Below are positions 17,925 to 26,423 of a stretch of DNA of 64,000 nt, piece by piece; within the stretch, counting starts at the first letter, position 1, and each line of letters begins with the position of its first letter. The stretch lies in assembly GCA_963839175.1 (NCBI GenBank), contig CAWIUB010000010.1:186001-250000 (forward strand). The letters are read 5' to 3'. The stretch is from CAWIUB01 sp963839175. GTDB taxonomy: Bacteria > Actinomycetota > Actinomycetes > Mycobacteriales > Jatrophihabitantaceae. The position numbers and the translations under genes are program-made. The notes below the pieces were generated by a model, which had not been told where the DNA came from, did no database searches, and was given only the letters and a program-made list of their open reading frames with translations.

Positions 17925-18875
17925 TCATCGGGTCGTCGGGTCCGGAACCAGCACGCCGCGTGCCTGCATCACCCGCACAGGCGTCGTGGCCGCGGGGCCG
18001 GCTACGGTATTCGCGCCATTCGCTGGGTTTGTGACGTCCTGCCAGACACCTCCGTCGACACTGAACTGGCCGGCCCAGGTCACGGACGCAGTCACGGTGA
18101 CGGCGCCGGTCGCCGAGAACGTGTGGCCGTAGTACCCGGGGCACTGCGCCGTCGCACACGCGTCGCTCGCGTTGTAAGACTGGCCGAGCTCGCCATGGTC
18201 ATCTGTCTGGCCATCGCCGAAGTCCCAGGCCACCGACTGCGCGTGGATGCGAAGGCCCACCCGGTGTCCGAGCAGCGTCACCGTGCCGAGCGAGCGGTCC
18301 GCCGGAGTGTTCACCCAGAAGATTGTTTGGATGTTGACCAGCGTGGTGCCCTTGCCCGGCGCCGCGCCGATCGCCGGACTCGGCACCAGCTTCGTCACCT
18401 GTGCGTACGCATCGAATGGCGTCACCGTGGCCGGCGGTGCGGTCGCCGCAACCGCGTTGCAGTTCATGCCGTCCAACACCCACGGGCCGCCTGGGTCCTG
18501 ATGCAAGAAAGCCAGGGTCGTCGATGTCGGGTCCGTCGCAATCGTATTCGTCGCCGGCACCGCACAAGCGACCTGCACCTGCTGGCAGAACGGGTCCGAC
18601 GACCAAGCGGCGTGTGGCCCATACACCTTCGGCCCGCAATTCAACGTCTTCGTCTTCCGAGTGGTGTCTTCACCAGCGGGCTTGGCATCCGCAGGTCCGT
18701 CTGTCCCGCACACCCTCGTTTGGCTCTCGCTAAAACCAGTGCCAGACGTCGTTGCTGAGCTCGTATCCGAGCAACTAGGCGCTATTGCACCAGACGCAGG
18801 CGGGTGCACAATGCCATAACCAAACACGGCGACAAGCATGGTGATCAGGCAGGCTCTCCCACTACTCGAAGCCAT
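17925..18875 (-). CDS. Secreted PKD-like protein of the Tad locus
   Basis: A 316-residue protein starting MASSSGRACLITMLVAVFGY, which looks like a signal peptide. It contains an SVAWDFGDGQTDD segment and a later HTFSATGAVTVTASVTWAGQF, the hallmarks of a PKD-like beta domain, and several cysteines that could form disulfides outside the cell. ATG 18875 lies one base after the stop of the corrected lipoprotein frame, so the two are coupled. Actinobacterial Tad loci often end with such an exported protein; a pilus-associated role is inferred from position only. Confidence 0.75.
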   Translation of the reverse strand: MASSSGRACLITMLVAVFGYGIVHPPASGAIAPSCSDTSSATTSGTGFSESQTRVCGTDGPADAKPAGEDTTRKTKTLNCGPKVYGPHAAWSSDPFCQQVQVACAVPATNTIATDPTSTTLAFLHQDPGGPWVLDGMNCNAVAATAPPATVTPFDAYAQVTKLVPSPAIGAAPGKGTTLVNIQTIFWVNTPADRSLGTVTLLGHRVGLRIHAQSVAWDFGDGQTDDHGELGQSYNASDACATAQCPGYYGHTFSATGAVTVTASVTWAGQFSVDGGVWQDVTNPANGANTVAGPAATTPVRVMQARGVLVPDPTTR

Positions 18876-18876
18876 C

Positions 18877-19489
18877 TCAGCTGGTCTCCTCTGCCATGGC
18901 CCAACCGAGTCTTGTCCAAGACATGTAGAACTTGGAGATGTCGGTAACAGCACTCGAAGCGACGGTCGTAGGGGATTGGCTCGGACGTATCTAACACAAT
19001 CGGAGCCTGAGTGATCTGCGCATCGACGATCACCTGGCCATTTGATGTATGAGCCGAGGCGATCCTCATATTGCTAATCGACAATCGGCCGCCCTGAACA
19101 TGACCTCCTTCCTTCGCAAGCGCGCCAATGTTGCTGATGTAGGCCTTGCAGGCCTGGCAACTTGGTGCGCTGATCTGTTTGATCAGATAGGGATCCGTTG
19201 TCGCGAGGCTCCAGTCGAGCGCCTTGATGAAATAGGTCGCAAACGCCAGAGCACCAGCGCTGTTGTGCTGCTTAGCGAATTTGTCCAAGACGGGCGGCGT
19301 CTCACCGGGGCGCACATTCGCGCCGGAGGTGAGGGGGCCAGTCCGTGAAGGCGAGGGTGTGGGGCTCGGAGTCGCTGAATTAGGCGTGGCGGTCGGGGTC
19401 GGCGAGGGGCTTGGCTTGTCACCGCTACTGCCGCAGTCGGCCAGAAGCAGCACACCGATAATCGACACCACTAGCGGGCGAAGCCGCAT
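18877..19489 (-). pseudogene. DUF6318-like lipoprotein, frameshifted near the C-terminus
   Basis: It starts at ATG 19489, six bases after AAGGGG, giving MRLRPLVVSIIGVLLLADC with a lipobox-like LADC (Asp at -1 is unusual). A Ser/Thr/Pro linker follows, then a domain with SAPSCQACKAYI, as in DUF6318 lipoproteins. In the open frame the tail degenerates into YRHLQVLHVLDKTRLGHG and runs into the next gene, to 18845. A +1 shift between about 18990 and 18945 instead gives VTDISKFYMSWTRLGWAM and a stop at 18877, one base from the next ATG, which is the coupling expected. I read this as a one-base insertion (or two-base loss), either a real mutation or a sequencing error. Confidence 0.7.
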
Positions 19490-19542
19490 GCTCATCCCCT
19501 TTCGCAACGCGAATACCGCGTTCACGTGAACCGATGGACGGC

Positions 19543-19974
19543 TCATGAGACAGGTGCCCGAGCCGAGGACGACACCCGATGTACGACGCCGTCGCCCTTT
19601 CCGAACAGTGAGCCGAATGCGATTGTGGATCGACGCGTGCAGCCCAGTGACACCGTTTCGGCGTCCGCGCTGAGGGTGGCTTCGACCCGGACCGAGTCCC
19701 GCGAGCCGTCGCGCAACAAGTAGCCGTCGACCGCGTCTTGGACATTCGCCAGCCGCAGGGCGGCTGTCCCGATGTCGCCGGTTTCGCGGGCCGCACCAAG
19801 GTCTGCCGAAGTTGCCGCGGCAGCGGCCGCTCCGTCACAGATGCTCTGCAGGTCTCGCTGCTGCAGGAAGGCGTCACCGGCGGCCACCGAGCCGGCCACG
19901 AACGACATCGCCACAACGAAGAAGCCGATGATCAGCGGAATCGTCGAGCCGCGGTCGTCAAACGAATGGGTCAT
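19543..19974 (-). CDS. TadG/Rv3654c-like secreted or membrane protein of the Tad locus
   Basis: A 143-residue protein: MTHSFDDRGSTIPLIIGFFV begins with the D-R-G-S-x prepilin-like region of Tad pseudopilins, followed by one hydrophobic helix and a stretch containing LQSICDGAAAAAA, typical of TadG-type proteins. ATG 19974 overlaps the stop of the corrected tadE frame (TGATG). In the raw sequence the frameshift in tadE fuses the two into one 305-codon frame, which is probably an artefact. Confidence 0.75.
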   Translation of the reverse strand: MTHSFDDRGSTIPLIIGFFVVAMSFVAGSVAAGDAFLQQRDLQSICDGAAAAAATSADLGAARETGDIGTAALRLANVQDAVDGYLLRDGSRDSVRVEATLSADAETVSLGCTRRSTIAFGSLFGKGDGVVHRVSSSARAPVS

Positions 19975-20460
19975 CACGGAGCGACCGTTCGGTAGTCGTC
20001 GACGTGCAGCACGTAGCGCCCGATCGTCGTGACCCCCCGGCCGGACAGCAGGGTCGGCACACCGGGCAGAAATGCGTGGCGCACGACGCAGACGACGAAC
20101 TCGGCGCCTGGGCGCGAGCTCTGGCGGAGTGGTCACGCCTTCGCAGTTGACGCCGACTGGCACGTAACGCAGTCCCGCGTCATCGGGCAGGCCTTGATCC
20201 GTGAGCGCCAGCCGCACAGCTGCCCGAGCGCGCTCCACTCCCTCGGCACTGGAGTTGGCCGTCGCGAAGGCCCGGCCGGCCTCGCGGGCAGCCTGCGTCA
20301 CCGCCAGCGTGCTGCGCTGCACCGACGCCACCGCCACGATGAAGTACACGAGCGGTACGAGCACGAGAATCGCCACGAAGACGAATTCGACGATGGCGCT
20401 GCCGCGATCACGATCGTCGTCGCGCACGACCATCTCGAGTCGCGCCACGAGCCACCTCAC
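19974..20460 (-). pseudogene. TadE-like pseudopilin with one-base frameshift
   Basis: It begins with RDRGSAIVEFVFVAILVLVP, the TadE signature (G-S-A-x-x-E-F, then a hydrophobic helix). After residue 117 the frame changes into Arg-rich nonsense. Removing one base from the GGG run at 20110-20112 restores APGAEFVVCVVRHAFLPG, then TIGRYVLHVDDYRTVAP and a stop at 19974-19976, which exactly overlaps the next ATG. So the ancestral TadE was about 160 residues. The gene is either a pseudogene or hit by a homopolymer error. Its ATG overlaps the preceding TadE stop by 4 bases. Confidence 0.8.
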
Positions 20461-20891
20461 GGAGCGCCCTCCTTCAACGCTCGCGACGTGACGTCGATCG
20501 AGCGCAGCGCGCCGATCGGCAGGAAGATGGAGTGCACCTTGCCCGAGCAGCGCACCGTAGACACGGCCAGCCCCGTCGCGTTATCCACACCGCCGGACCC
20601 GATGCACGGGACGTCGCGGGCAACTCCCGCGGTCAGACCCTGCCGGACCAGCAAGGATGCTCGTGAACCGCCATCGCCGTAGTCCACTCCGGCGCTCGCC
20701 GCATAGCGCGCACCATCCGAGGCACTCGCTGCGACGATGTTGCGCATGTAGAAGTAGATCGCCACCTGCAACACGGCGAAGAGCAGGAAGACGAGCAGCG
20801 CAGCAATCATCGCGAACTCGGCGATGGCCGCCCCGCGATCGTCGTACGCAATCATCCGCCGCGCCCGCGTGACCAGCCGTGCCAGGGACAC
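20457..20891 (-). CDS. TadE-like pseudopilin
   Basis: A 144-residue protein with the TadE motif YDDRGAAIAEFAMIAALLVF: a short basic leader, the conserved Glu of the prepilin-peptidase site, and one transmembrane helix. A C-terminal domain with two cysteines follows (VPCIGSGG, VRCSGK). Such minor pseudopilins assemble with Flp pili. It overlaps the next TadE gene by 4 bases and starts 3 bases after the Flp-like gene stop. Confidence 0.85.
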   Translation of the reverse strand: MSLARLVTRARRMIAYDDRGAAIAEFAMIAALLVFLLFAVLQVAIYFYMRNIVAASASDGARYAASAGVDYGDGGSRASLLVRQGLTAGVARDVPCIGSGGVDNATGLAVSTVRCSGKVHSIFLPIGALRSIDVTSRALKEGAP

Positions 20892-20893
20892 AG

Positions 20894-21109
20894 TTAACGG
20901 GTATTGCCGGTGACCGAATCGATGGCGTCGCTGATGGCTGTGGTGATCTTGTCGCGGAATACCGCGAAGATCGCGACAACCAGACCCGCGGTCATGATCG
21001 TCACCATCACCCAGCCGGGAACGTCGCCGCGCTCGGGGTCACGCCCCCGAGCCCTGGCATGCGCGGCGACGATCCACGCAGCGGTCAGTCGGGCGAAGTC
21101 GAGTGGCAT
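20894..21109 (-). CDS. Small Flp-like pilin subunit candidate
   Basis: A 71-residue protein: an Arg-rich leader, RDPERGDVPGWVMVTIMTAG, then a hydrophobic helix to FAVFRDKITTAISDAIDSV. The family is common between tadC and tadE in actinobacteria and has the size and single helix of Flp pilins, but it lacks the usual G-x-x-x-x-E-Y processing motif, so processing may differ. Position makes it the likely main fibre subunit. Confidence 0.7.
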   Translation of the reverse strand: MPLDFARLTAAWIVAAHARARGRDPERGDVPGWVMVTIMTAGLVVAIFAVFRDKITTAISDAIDSVTGNTR

Positions 21110-21125
21110 CAGCGGTTTCTCCTAT

Positions 21126-22070
21126 CTAGTGCGTCAACGAGACGAGCGTCAGCAGGCCGGGATAGAGCGCGAACAACACGGTGACCGGCAAGATGAGGAA
21201 GACGACGGGCGCCATCATCGAGATTTCCTTCCGGCCACCGGCTTCGAGCAACGCGCGTTTGCCGACCTCTCGGACGTCGGCGGCTTGTGCGCGCAAGACG
21301 TCGGCAAGCGGCGTGCCTCGCTCGATCGCGACAACCAGCCCGTCGACGAACCGAGCGAACGGCTCCAACGTCGCGCACGCGGCGAGGTCGGAAAGTGCCT
21401 TGACCAACGGCATTCCCGCGCGAGCTCGCACGAGCGCCGAGCCCAGATCGCGCGCCAGCTCCCCGCTGGTGAGCCGGCAGACGCGGTGCAGCGCGTCGGC
21501 TGGTGCCTCTCCCGCCACGACCGACAACGCGAGCAGATCGGCAACGACGGGAAACTCGGCCAACATCGCCGCCTCACGCTGCTGAAGCTGCCGGGTCAGC
21601 CACCAGTCGCGGGCGAGCACACCCGCCCCAAGGCCGACGACTGCAGCCCCGATCGCCAGCACCACGTCGACATGCGAACGAGCGATGCCGAGTAGGGTCA
21701 CGAGCAGTCCGCCGCCGACCATCCCGATGGCACCCCATACGACCTGCTCGAGCCGGAACTCGTCGAGAGTCATGCGACCACCGAGCCCGCCGAGCCGACG
21801 GCGTACCGAGGCGCTGCCACCGACAAACCGGTCCAGCAGCGAGATGATCTCGCCCAGGGCCGGCCCGAACAACCGGCGGATCACGATGAACGGGGCCGAT
21901 GTGGCCGACGGCCGTTCGAGCAGCTTAGACGGGACGGGAGTGTCGCCGAGGTAGGGGGCCATCCGGTCCATGAGCCGAACAGGGCGCATCGGCGGTGCCG
22001 CGCGCACTGCCAGGATTACCCCGGTGGCAAGCATGAGGCCGAGAAATCCGCCCAGCAGCACGGAATTCAT
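21126..22070 (-). CDS. tadC: TadC-like inner-membrane platform protein (T2SSF domain)
   Basis: A 314-residue integral membrane protein with a GspF/T2SSF domain in its second half (LAEFPVVADLLALSVVAGEAP ... ARAGMPLVKALSDLA) flanked by hydrophobic helices, including the terminal VVFLILPVTVLFALYPGLL. ATG 22070 overlaps the tadB stop by 4 bases; the longer upstream frame lies inside tadB. It would form the platform with TadB that the TadA ATPase drives. Confidence 0.88.
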   Translation of the reverse strand: MNSVLLGGFLGLMLATGVILAVRAAPPMRPVRLMDRMAPYLGDTPVPSKLLERPSATSAPFIVIRRLFGPALGEIISLLDRFVGGSASVRRRLGGLGGRMTLDEFRLEQVVWGAIGMVGGGLLVTLLGIARSHVDVVLAIGAAVVGLGAGVLARDWWLTRQLQQREAAMLAEFPVVADLLALSVVAGEAPADALHRVCRLTSGELARDLGSALVRARAGMPLVKALSDLAACATLEPFARFVDGLVVAIERGTPLADVLRAQAADVREVGKRALLEAGGRKEISMMAPVVFLILPVTVLFALYPGLLTLVSLTH

Positions 22071-22927
22071 CTCAGCACCCGCTGTTCCTCGGGCAGCTGG
22101 CCGATGCGCAGCATGATCCGATACGCAGCCACGCACACGGCCGCGCCGACCGCCAGCAGGATCACCCCACCTGCGGAGTTGTAGGCGTGCAGGGTCGTCG
22201 ACTGGGTGCCCAGGAGCAGCAGGACGATCCACGGTGCGGCAACGGCAAGCCGCGCCGCGTTGATGACCCAGCCCTGGCGCGTCTCCAGCTCCGCCCGCGT
22301 GCGGGCGTCGGAGCGCAGCAGCTCGGAGAGCGTGCGCAGCACCGTTCCCAGGTCGCTCCCGCCGACCTCCCGGGCGACCCGCATCGTCTCGCACACCCGA
22401 TCGCCGACCGGATCTGCCAGGTCGTCCTTGAGCGCGTCGAGGCAATCGCCGAATCGTCCGGACGACCGATAGGCGGCGGCGAACCGAGCGAACGGGGGAC
22501 GCAGCGGTTCGGGTCCGCGTGTCGCAAGGGCGGAGAGTCCCTCGGGCAAGGACATTCCGGCGCGTACGGCCGAGGCGAGGTTGTCGATCGCCTCCGGCCA
22601 GAGTTCGCGCAACGCGACCAGGCGTCTTCGGCGCATCCGCCGCAAGATCATGACCGGTGCGAAGAAGGAGAACGCAGCGAAGCAGACCGCAACCGCGATC
22701 GTCGAGGTCACGAGTAGCACGAGCACCCCTGCGAGCAGCGTGCTCAACAGCTGGGCGCCGAGCAGCTGTGTCGGCCCGACGCCGTCGACGCCGGCTTGGC
22801 GCAGCAGCTCAGTACGCCTGAGCAGCCAGCCGCTGGCGGTGCTGGATTGCCGTAGCGGCGCGCGCGGTCCGCTGCGCCAGATCAGCAGCAATCCGGTGCC
22901 GAGCATGAGACCGAGCAGCGCGCCCAC
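22067..22927 (-). CDS. tadB: TadB-like inner-membrane platform protein (T2SSF domain)
   Basis: A 286-residue membrane protein with N-terminal helices, a central T2SSF domain (LWPEAIDNLASAVRAGMSLP, then VAREVGGSDLGTVLRTLSEL) and C-terminal helices. It starts one base after the tadA C-terminal half ends, the normal tadA-tadB spacing, which shows that the downstream end of the operon is otherwise undisturbed. Confidence 0.88.
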   Translation of the reverse strand: MGALLGLMLGTGLLLIWRSGPRAPLRQSSTASGWLLRRTELLRQAGVDGVGPTQLLGAQLLSTLLAGVLVLLVTSTIAVAVCFAAFSFFAPVMILRRMRRRRLVALRELWPEAIDNLASAVRAGMSLPEGLSALATRGPEPLRPPFARFAAAYRSSGRFGDCLDALKDDLADPVGDRVCETMRVAREVGGSDLGTVLRTLSELLRSDARTRAELETRQGWVINAARLAVAAPWIVLLLLGTQSTTLHAYNSAGGVILLAVGAAVCVAAYRIMLRIGQLPEEQRVLR

Positions 22928-22928
22928 G

Positions 22929-23684
22929 TCAGCTGTCTCCGTTCAGCAGCGCGACGAGATCCATTCCGGCCTGCTCGTACCGCTCTGGGTGTGGCGGGTA
23001 TCCGTCGGCCCGGGCCAGGCGTCCGTCACGTGTGGTGAATATGTCGCTCGTCTCGATGACGTCTGCCTCGGCTCGGCCGGGGACGGCGACGATCTCGCGT
23101 ACGCGGCGGTGGCCGCTCGCATCGCTGCCCAGATGCACGACCAGGTCGACACTGGTCGCCACCGTGGGCACGACGAAGGCGGCGGACACGTTCTCGCCCG
23201 CCAGCAGCGGCAACGTGCACATCTTGATCAGCGCCTCGCGTGCCGAGTTCGCGTGCAGGGTGCACATGCCGGGCAAACCGCTGTTGAGAGATATCAGCAG
23301 ATCCAGGCACTCCTCCTGGCGCACCTCCCCGACGATCAGCCGGCTCGGCCGCATGCGCAGCGCTTCTTTGACCAGCCGGCGCAGTGGAATCTCGCCAGTT
23401 CCCTCGAGGTTCGCTTGCCTGGTCTGCATAGCGACCACGTCCGGCTGCGCGACCTGAAGTTCGAACACCTCCTCGACGGTCACGACGCGTTCGCGCGCGG
23501 GGATGGCCGCGCACAGCGCGTTAAGCATCGTGGTCTTGCCGGCCTGAGTGCCGCCGGAGACCAGGATGTTGAGGCCCGCCGCGACGGATGCCTCAAGAAA
23601 GCGCGCCGCATGCTCGGTAAGGGAGCCGGCCGCGACCAGTTCCTCCAGCGAGTGCAGGCCCAGCACGAACTTGCGGATATTCAC
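22929..23684 (-). pseudogene. tadA: tadA C-terminal half (pilus assembly ATPase), cut off by the island
   Basis: This carries residues from the NIRKF motif to the end of a TadA/CpaF secretion ATPase: Walker A GGTQAGKTT near residue 47, the Asp box (VVTVEEVFELQV), Walker B SRLIVGEVR and the His box CTLHANS. It lacks the N-terminal domain that TadA needs for hexamer assembly. The missing part lies at 41.03-41.51 kb, and its last residues (QHMAVN) join directly to NIRKF here. A GTG at 23684 could start translation of a 251-residue fragment, but there is no convincing ribosome site, so I call it a disrupted gene. Confidence 0.9.
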
Positions 23685-23706
23685 CGCCAGTCAAAACCCT
23701 TGTAGC
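23667..23706. repeat. Left island junction (attL-like), copy 1 of a 40-bp repeat
   Basis: The 15 bases GAACTTGCGGATATT at 23667-23681 are tadA coding sequence (reverse complement encodes N-I-R-K-F). From about 23682 the sequence TCACCGCCAGTCAAAACC onward is foreign. The whole 40 bases match 28884-28923 at 34 of 40 positions, and identity ends sharply on the right. It marks the left edge of the insertion in tadA. Confidence 0.75.
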
Positions 23707-24349
23707 AGACCGGCGGCCGCTTGGACCCACACGACGGCACATGGGTACTTATAGAACGAGTGCAGGTGCGGGAACCGTCTGCGCGGCTCGGCTCCTCCGA
23801 ACACTCGCGCGACGGGGATCGCGGGGCCACGCTCAAGAGAAGGATTGATCTGGTGCCCGCGCTGCGCCCTGCGGATGTTTCCGCACATGCCGAGTTGGGA
23901 CCGCACGCACCGTTGTATCAGTATGCGGCAGGCTGTATGTCGGTCCAGCAGGCAGCCACCGTCATCGTCGTGCCGCTCGATCGCGGCGGTTCGCTAAGAC
24001 CCGCAGGGCCGGTGTCTGTATCCGGCGACCTCACCACGACGGGTTGATCTCACGATGGCGTTCGGTCACCCTGTGTCCGTTGTCCGCCGGTCCTGTGGTC
24101 GTCGGTCGAACCTGGCAGATGCTTGGCTTCGAGTCGTGCCTACGACTGGCGGAGGGGCAGCCGGAGTGGGAACGGCCGGATCGTGACACGGTCTGCGGCC
24201 GCCGCCACCACCGGGCGGCGCGTCCAGGCAGATGCGCGCGCCGCCCTTGCTTCAGTGCAGGCGACAGGCGCAGAGTGTGACCGTGACCACAGGCCGAGGG
24301 GTGGCTTGCCAGCCGGTCTCGCCTGGTCCTGGCGTGCGGAGGACACGAA
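23707..24349. other. Intergenic, left end of the island
   Basis: Between the left junction and the exported Asp-box protein I see no supported gene. A 108-codon plus-strand frame (23721-24047) has no recognisable motif and no ribosome site. The region must hold the promoter of the downstream gene, whose GGAGG lies near 24337. Confidence 0.5.
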
Positions 24350-26050
24350 ATGCCTAGACGTCTCGCTGGTACGACCGCGGCTGCGCTCGTCGCCGCGGCC
24401 ACCGTCTTCGGAGCCGGCACAGGGACGGCGGGTGCTGCCACACCACCGGCGCTTGTCTCCCAGAACCCGAGCCCGTATGACACGCCGGGCTGTCTTGCCC
24501 TGGAACCGCAGCCGGGGTCGTTGAGCTATCTCAACTCGGAGGTCGAGCCGCAGGTCGCGGTTGATCCGACCGATCCGTTGCACCTGGTCGGCGCGTGGCA
24601 GCAGGACCGCTGGTCCGATGGCGGGGCTCATGGCCTGGTTGCTGGGTACTCGAATGACGGGGGCGCCAGCTGGCAGGTCAGCCCGCAGCCGTTCAGCGCC
24701 TGCTACCACGAGTCCGGCTTCCCGGGCGCGTATCTGAACTATCAGCGGGCCTCCGATCCCTGGGTCTCGATCGGGCCCGGCGCTCCGGCCGGGTCGCCAT
24801 CGAGCAGCACGGTCTATTCGGTCTCGCTCTCCTTCGACCAGACGGCGTTCCCGGGTGATCCGAACGCGCTGCACAACGCGGTCGGGGCGGCCACCTCGTA
24901 TGACGGCGGCGCGAGCTGGACGAACGTCCAGACGATCATCGACGACCCCTGCCTGGTGGGAACTCCGAGCGGGCCTGGCTACCAGTGCAACAACGCCAAG
25001 TCCTACCTGTTCAACGACAAGGAATCGGTGACGGCCGACCCGGTGCACCCGGGCGTGGCCTACGCCGTGTGGGACCGGCTGGTGGCACCGCCGGCTAACC
25101 CGATCGGTTTCCAGCACGAGCTGGCCTACTTCGGCCCGGCGCTGTTCTCGAAGACCACCGACTTCGGCCAGACGTGGAGCGCGCCGCAGGTCATCGTCGG
25201 GCTGCCGTCTCTGGACCAGACGATCGGCAACCAGATCGTCGTCGATCGCCAGACCGGGGCGCTGTATGACTTCTTCAACCTGATCCAGAACTTCTCCAAC
25301 GCCGGCGGGAACCGCGGATACAACGTCGCCTTCGTCAAGTCCACCGACCGTGGCGCCACGTGGAGCGCGCCTTCGGTGGTGGCGGCCCTGGAGACGGTCG
25401 GGCAGAACCGCGTCTCCGACCCCAACAACCTCAACGCCCTCACCAATGCACCGCCGGCACGTTCACGCACCGGCGACATCATCCCCGAGCCTGCGATCAA
25501 CCCGATCAACGGCCAGCTCTACGTGGTCTGGCAGGACGCGCGCTTCAACGCCTTCAGCAACGACGAGACCGTCATCTCCACCTCCAACAACGGCGGCGCG
25601 ACCTGGAGCGCACCCGAGCTGGTCAACGCCCACACCGGGCAACCGGCCTTCGACCCCAGCGTCTACGTCAACGCCGCGGGCGTGGTGGGCGTCAGCTACT
25701 TCCAGTGGCCGAGCACCGTGTCTGGCAACGAGCCCACCAACCTGCTGATCCGGCACTCCACGTCGCCGGGCAGCAGCGCGGCCGGCCCGGCGTTCGACGG
25801 CCCGACCACGCTCGACGGCCCGTTCAACAACCTGGCCGCTCCGGTGTCACGCGCCTACTTCCTGGGTGACTACCAGGGGCTGGTCGCCAACGCGAGCGGG
25901 TTCATCCCCTTCTACGTCAAAACCAACTGCTCAGACGGCAACGCCACCACGCAACCTTCGTGCCGAGCCATCCAGTCAGTCCTCAGCCCGACCGACCTGA
26001 CGCCGACGAAGAACAACTCCACCGACGTGTACGCAGTGACCGGCGCGTAA
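24350..26050 (+). CDS. Exported Asp-box (BNR/sialidase-fold) beta-propeller protein
   Basis: A 566-residue protein with a signal peptide (MPRRLAGTTAAALVAAATVF ... GTAGA-ATPPA). Five Asp-box repeats S/T-x-D/N-x-G-x-T/S-W are visible: SNDGGASWQ (about residue 102), SYDGGASWT (183), TTDFGQTWS (269), STDRGATWS (330) and SNNGGATWS (412). This predicts a sialidase-like beta-propeller outside the cell. The arginine triad of true sialidases cannot be identified, so activity on sialic acid is not claimed. ATG 24350 follows GGAGG by 8 bases. A strong hairpin follows the stop. It is the first cargo gene of the island. Confidence 0.85.
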   Translation: MPRRLAGTTAAALVAAATVFGAGTGTAGAATPPALVSQNPSPYDTPGCLALEPQPGSLSYLNSEVEPQVAVDPTDPLHLVGAWQQDRWSDGGAHGLVAGYSNDGGASWQVSPQPFSACYHESGFPGAYLNYQRASDPWVSIGPGAPAGSPSSSTVYSVSLSFDQTAFPGDPNALHNAVGAATSYDGGASWTNVQTIIDDPCLVGTPSGPGYQCNNAKSYLFNDKESVTADPVHPGVAYAVWDRLVAPPANPIGFQHELAYFGPALFSKTTDFGQTWSAPQVIVGLPSLDQTIGNQIVVDRQTGALYDFFNLIQNFSNAGGNRGYNVAFVKSTDRGATWSAPSVVAALETVGQNRVSDPNNLNALTNAPPARSRTGDIIPEPAINPINGQLYVVWQDARFNAFSNDETVISTSNNGGATWSAPELVNAHTGQPAFDPSVYVNAAGVVGVSYFQWPSTVSGNEPTNLLIRHSTSPGSSAAGPAFDGPTTLDGPFNNLAAPVSRAYFLGDYQGLVANASGFIPFYVKTNCSDGNATTQPSCRAIQSVLSPTDLTPTKNNSTDVYAVTGA

Positions 26051-26068
26051 CCGCACAGCAAGCGCCGA

Positions 26069-26096
26069 GGCGGGGTGAGAGCTCTCTCATCCCGCC
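26069..26096 (+). terminator. Hairpin terminator after the Asp-box protein
   Basis: Arms 26069-26081 (GGCGGGGTGAGAG) and 26084-26096 (CTCTCATCCCGCC) pair over 13 bases with one G-U, with a 2-base apex. It lies 18 bases after the stop. No U-tract follows, as is common in high-GC actinobacteria. Confidence 0.7.
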
Positions 26097-26423
26097 GATC
26101 CGGCCGTCCGTGACAGTCGGCTCGAGTTGTCGTCGCTGCCGTCCACCCGACCTGTCCGGCCGCCTGTCTCATCGCCATCACGCCGCACCGATCAGACGGG
26201 TAGGCGCGTGCGCAAGGCTGACCCGTTGGTATCCGTCAACCGCTGCACGCGGAGAAACTGCCCGGCCGAGACCGGGACGGATTCACCGGACGCCAGCGTG
26301 CATGAAGATGCACCGAAGGGTGTCCGCCGAATCGCACGCATCTGCCGCTGTTCGCGCTCATGGCGTAAGTGGATGGCCGGCCTCACTCGCGACTCGGCTG
26401 GCCCTGGGCGAGTTAAGGAAGCT
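26097..26423. other. Intergenic between the terminator and the IS1595-type element
   Basis: No gene is supported here. Short frames on both strands lack motifs and ribosome sites. The last eight bases (26416-26423, AGGAAGCT) recur on the other side of the insertion sequence. Confidence 0.5.

Noticed and set aside
19543..20460. A 305-residue TadE-TadG fusion protein
   Set aside because: The linking part is Arg-rich nonsense; removing one base restores a TadE tail with a stop coupled to the next ATG.
22929..23684. Reading the tadA C-terminal half as a naturally short ATPase
   Set aside because: The missing N-terminal domain is found at 41 kb and joins at the exact residue, so disruption is the simpler explanation.
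23721..24047. 108-codon frame at the left end of the island
   Set aside because: No ribosome site, no motif and mixed composition; not distinguishable from chance.
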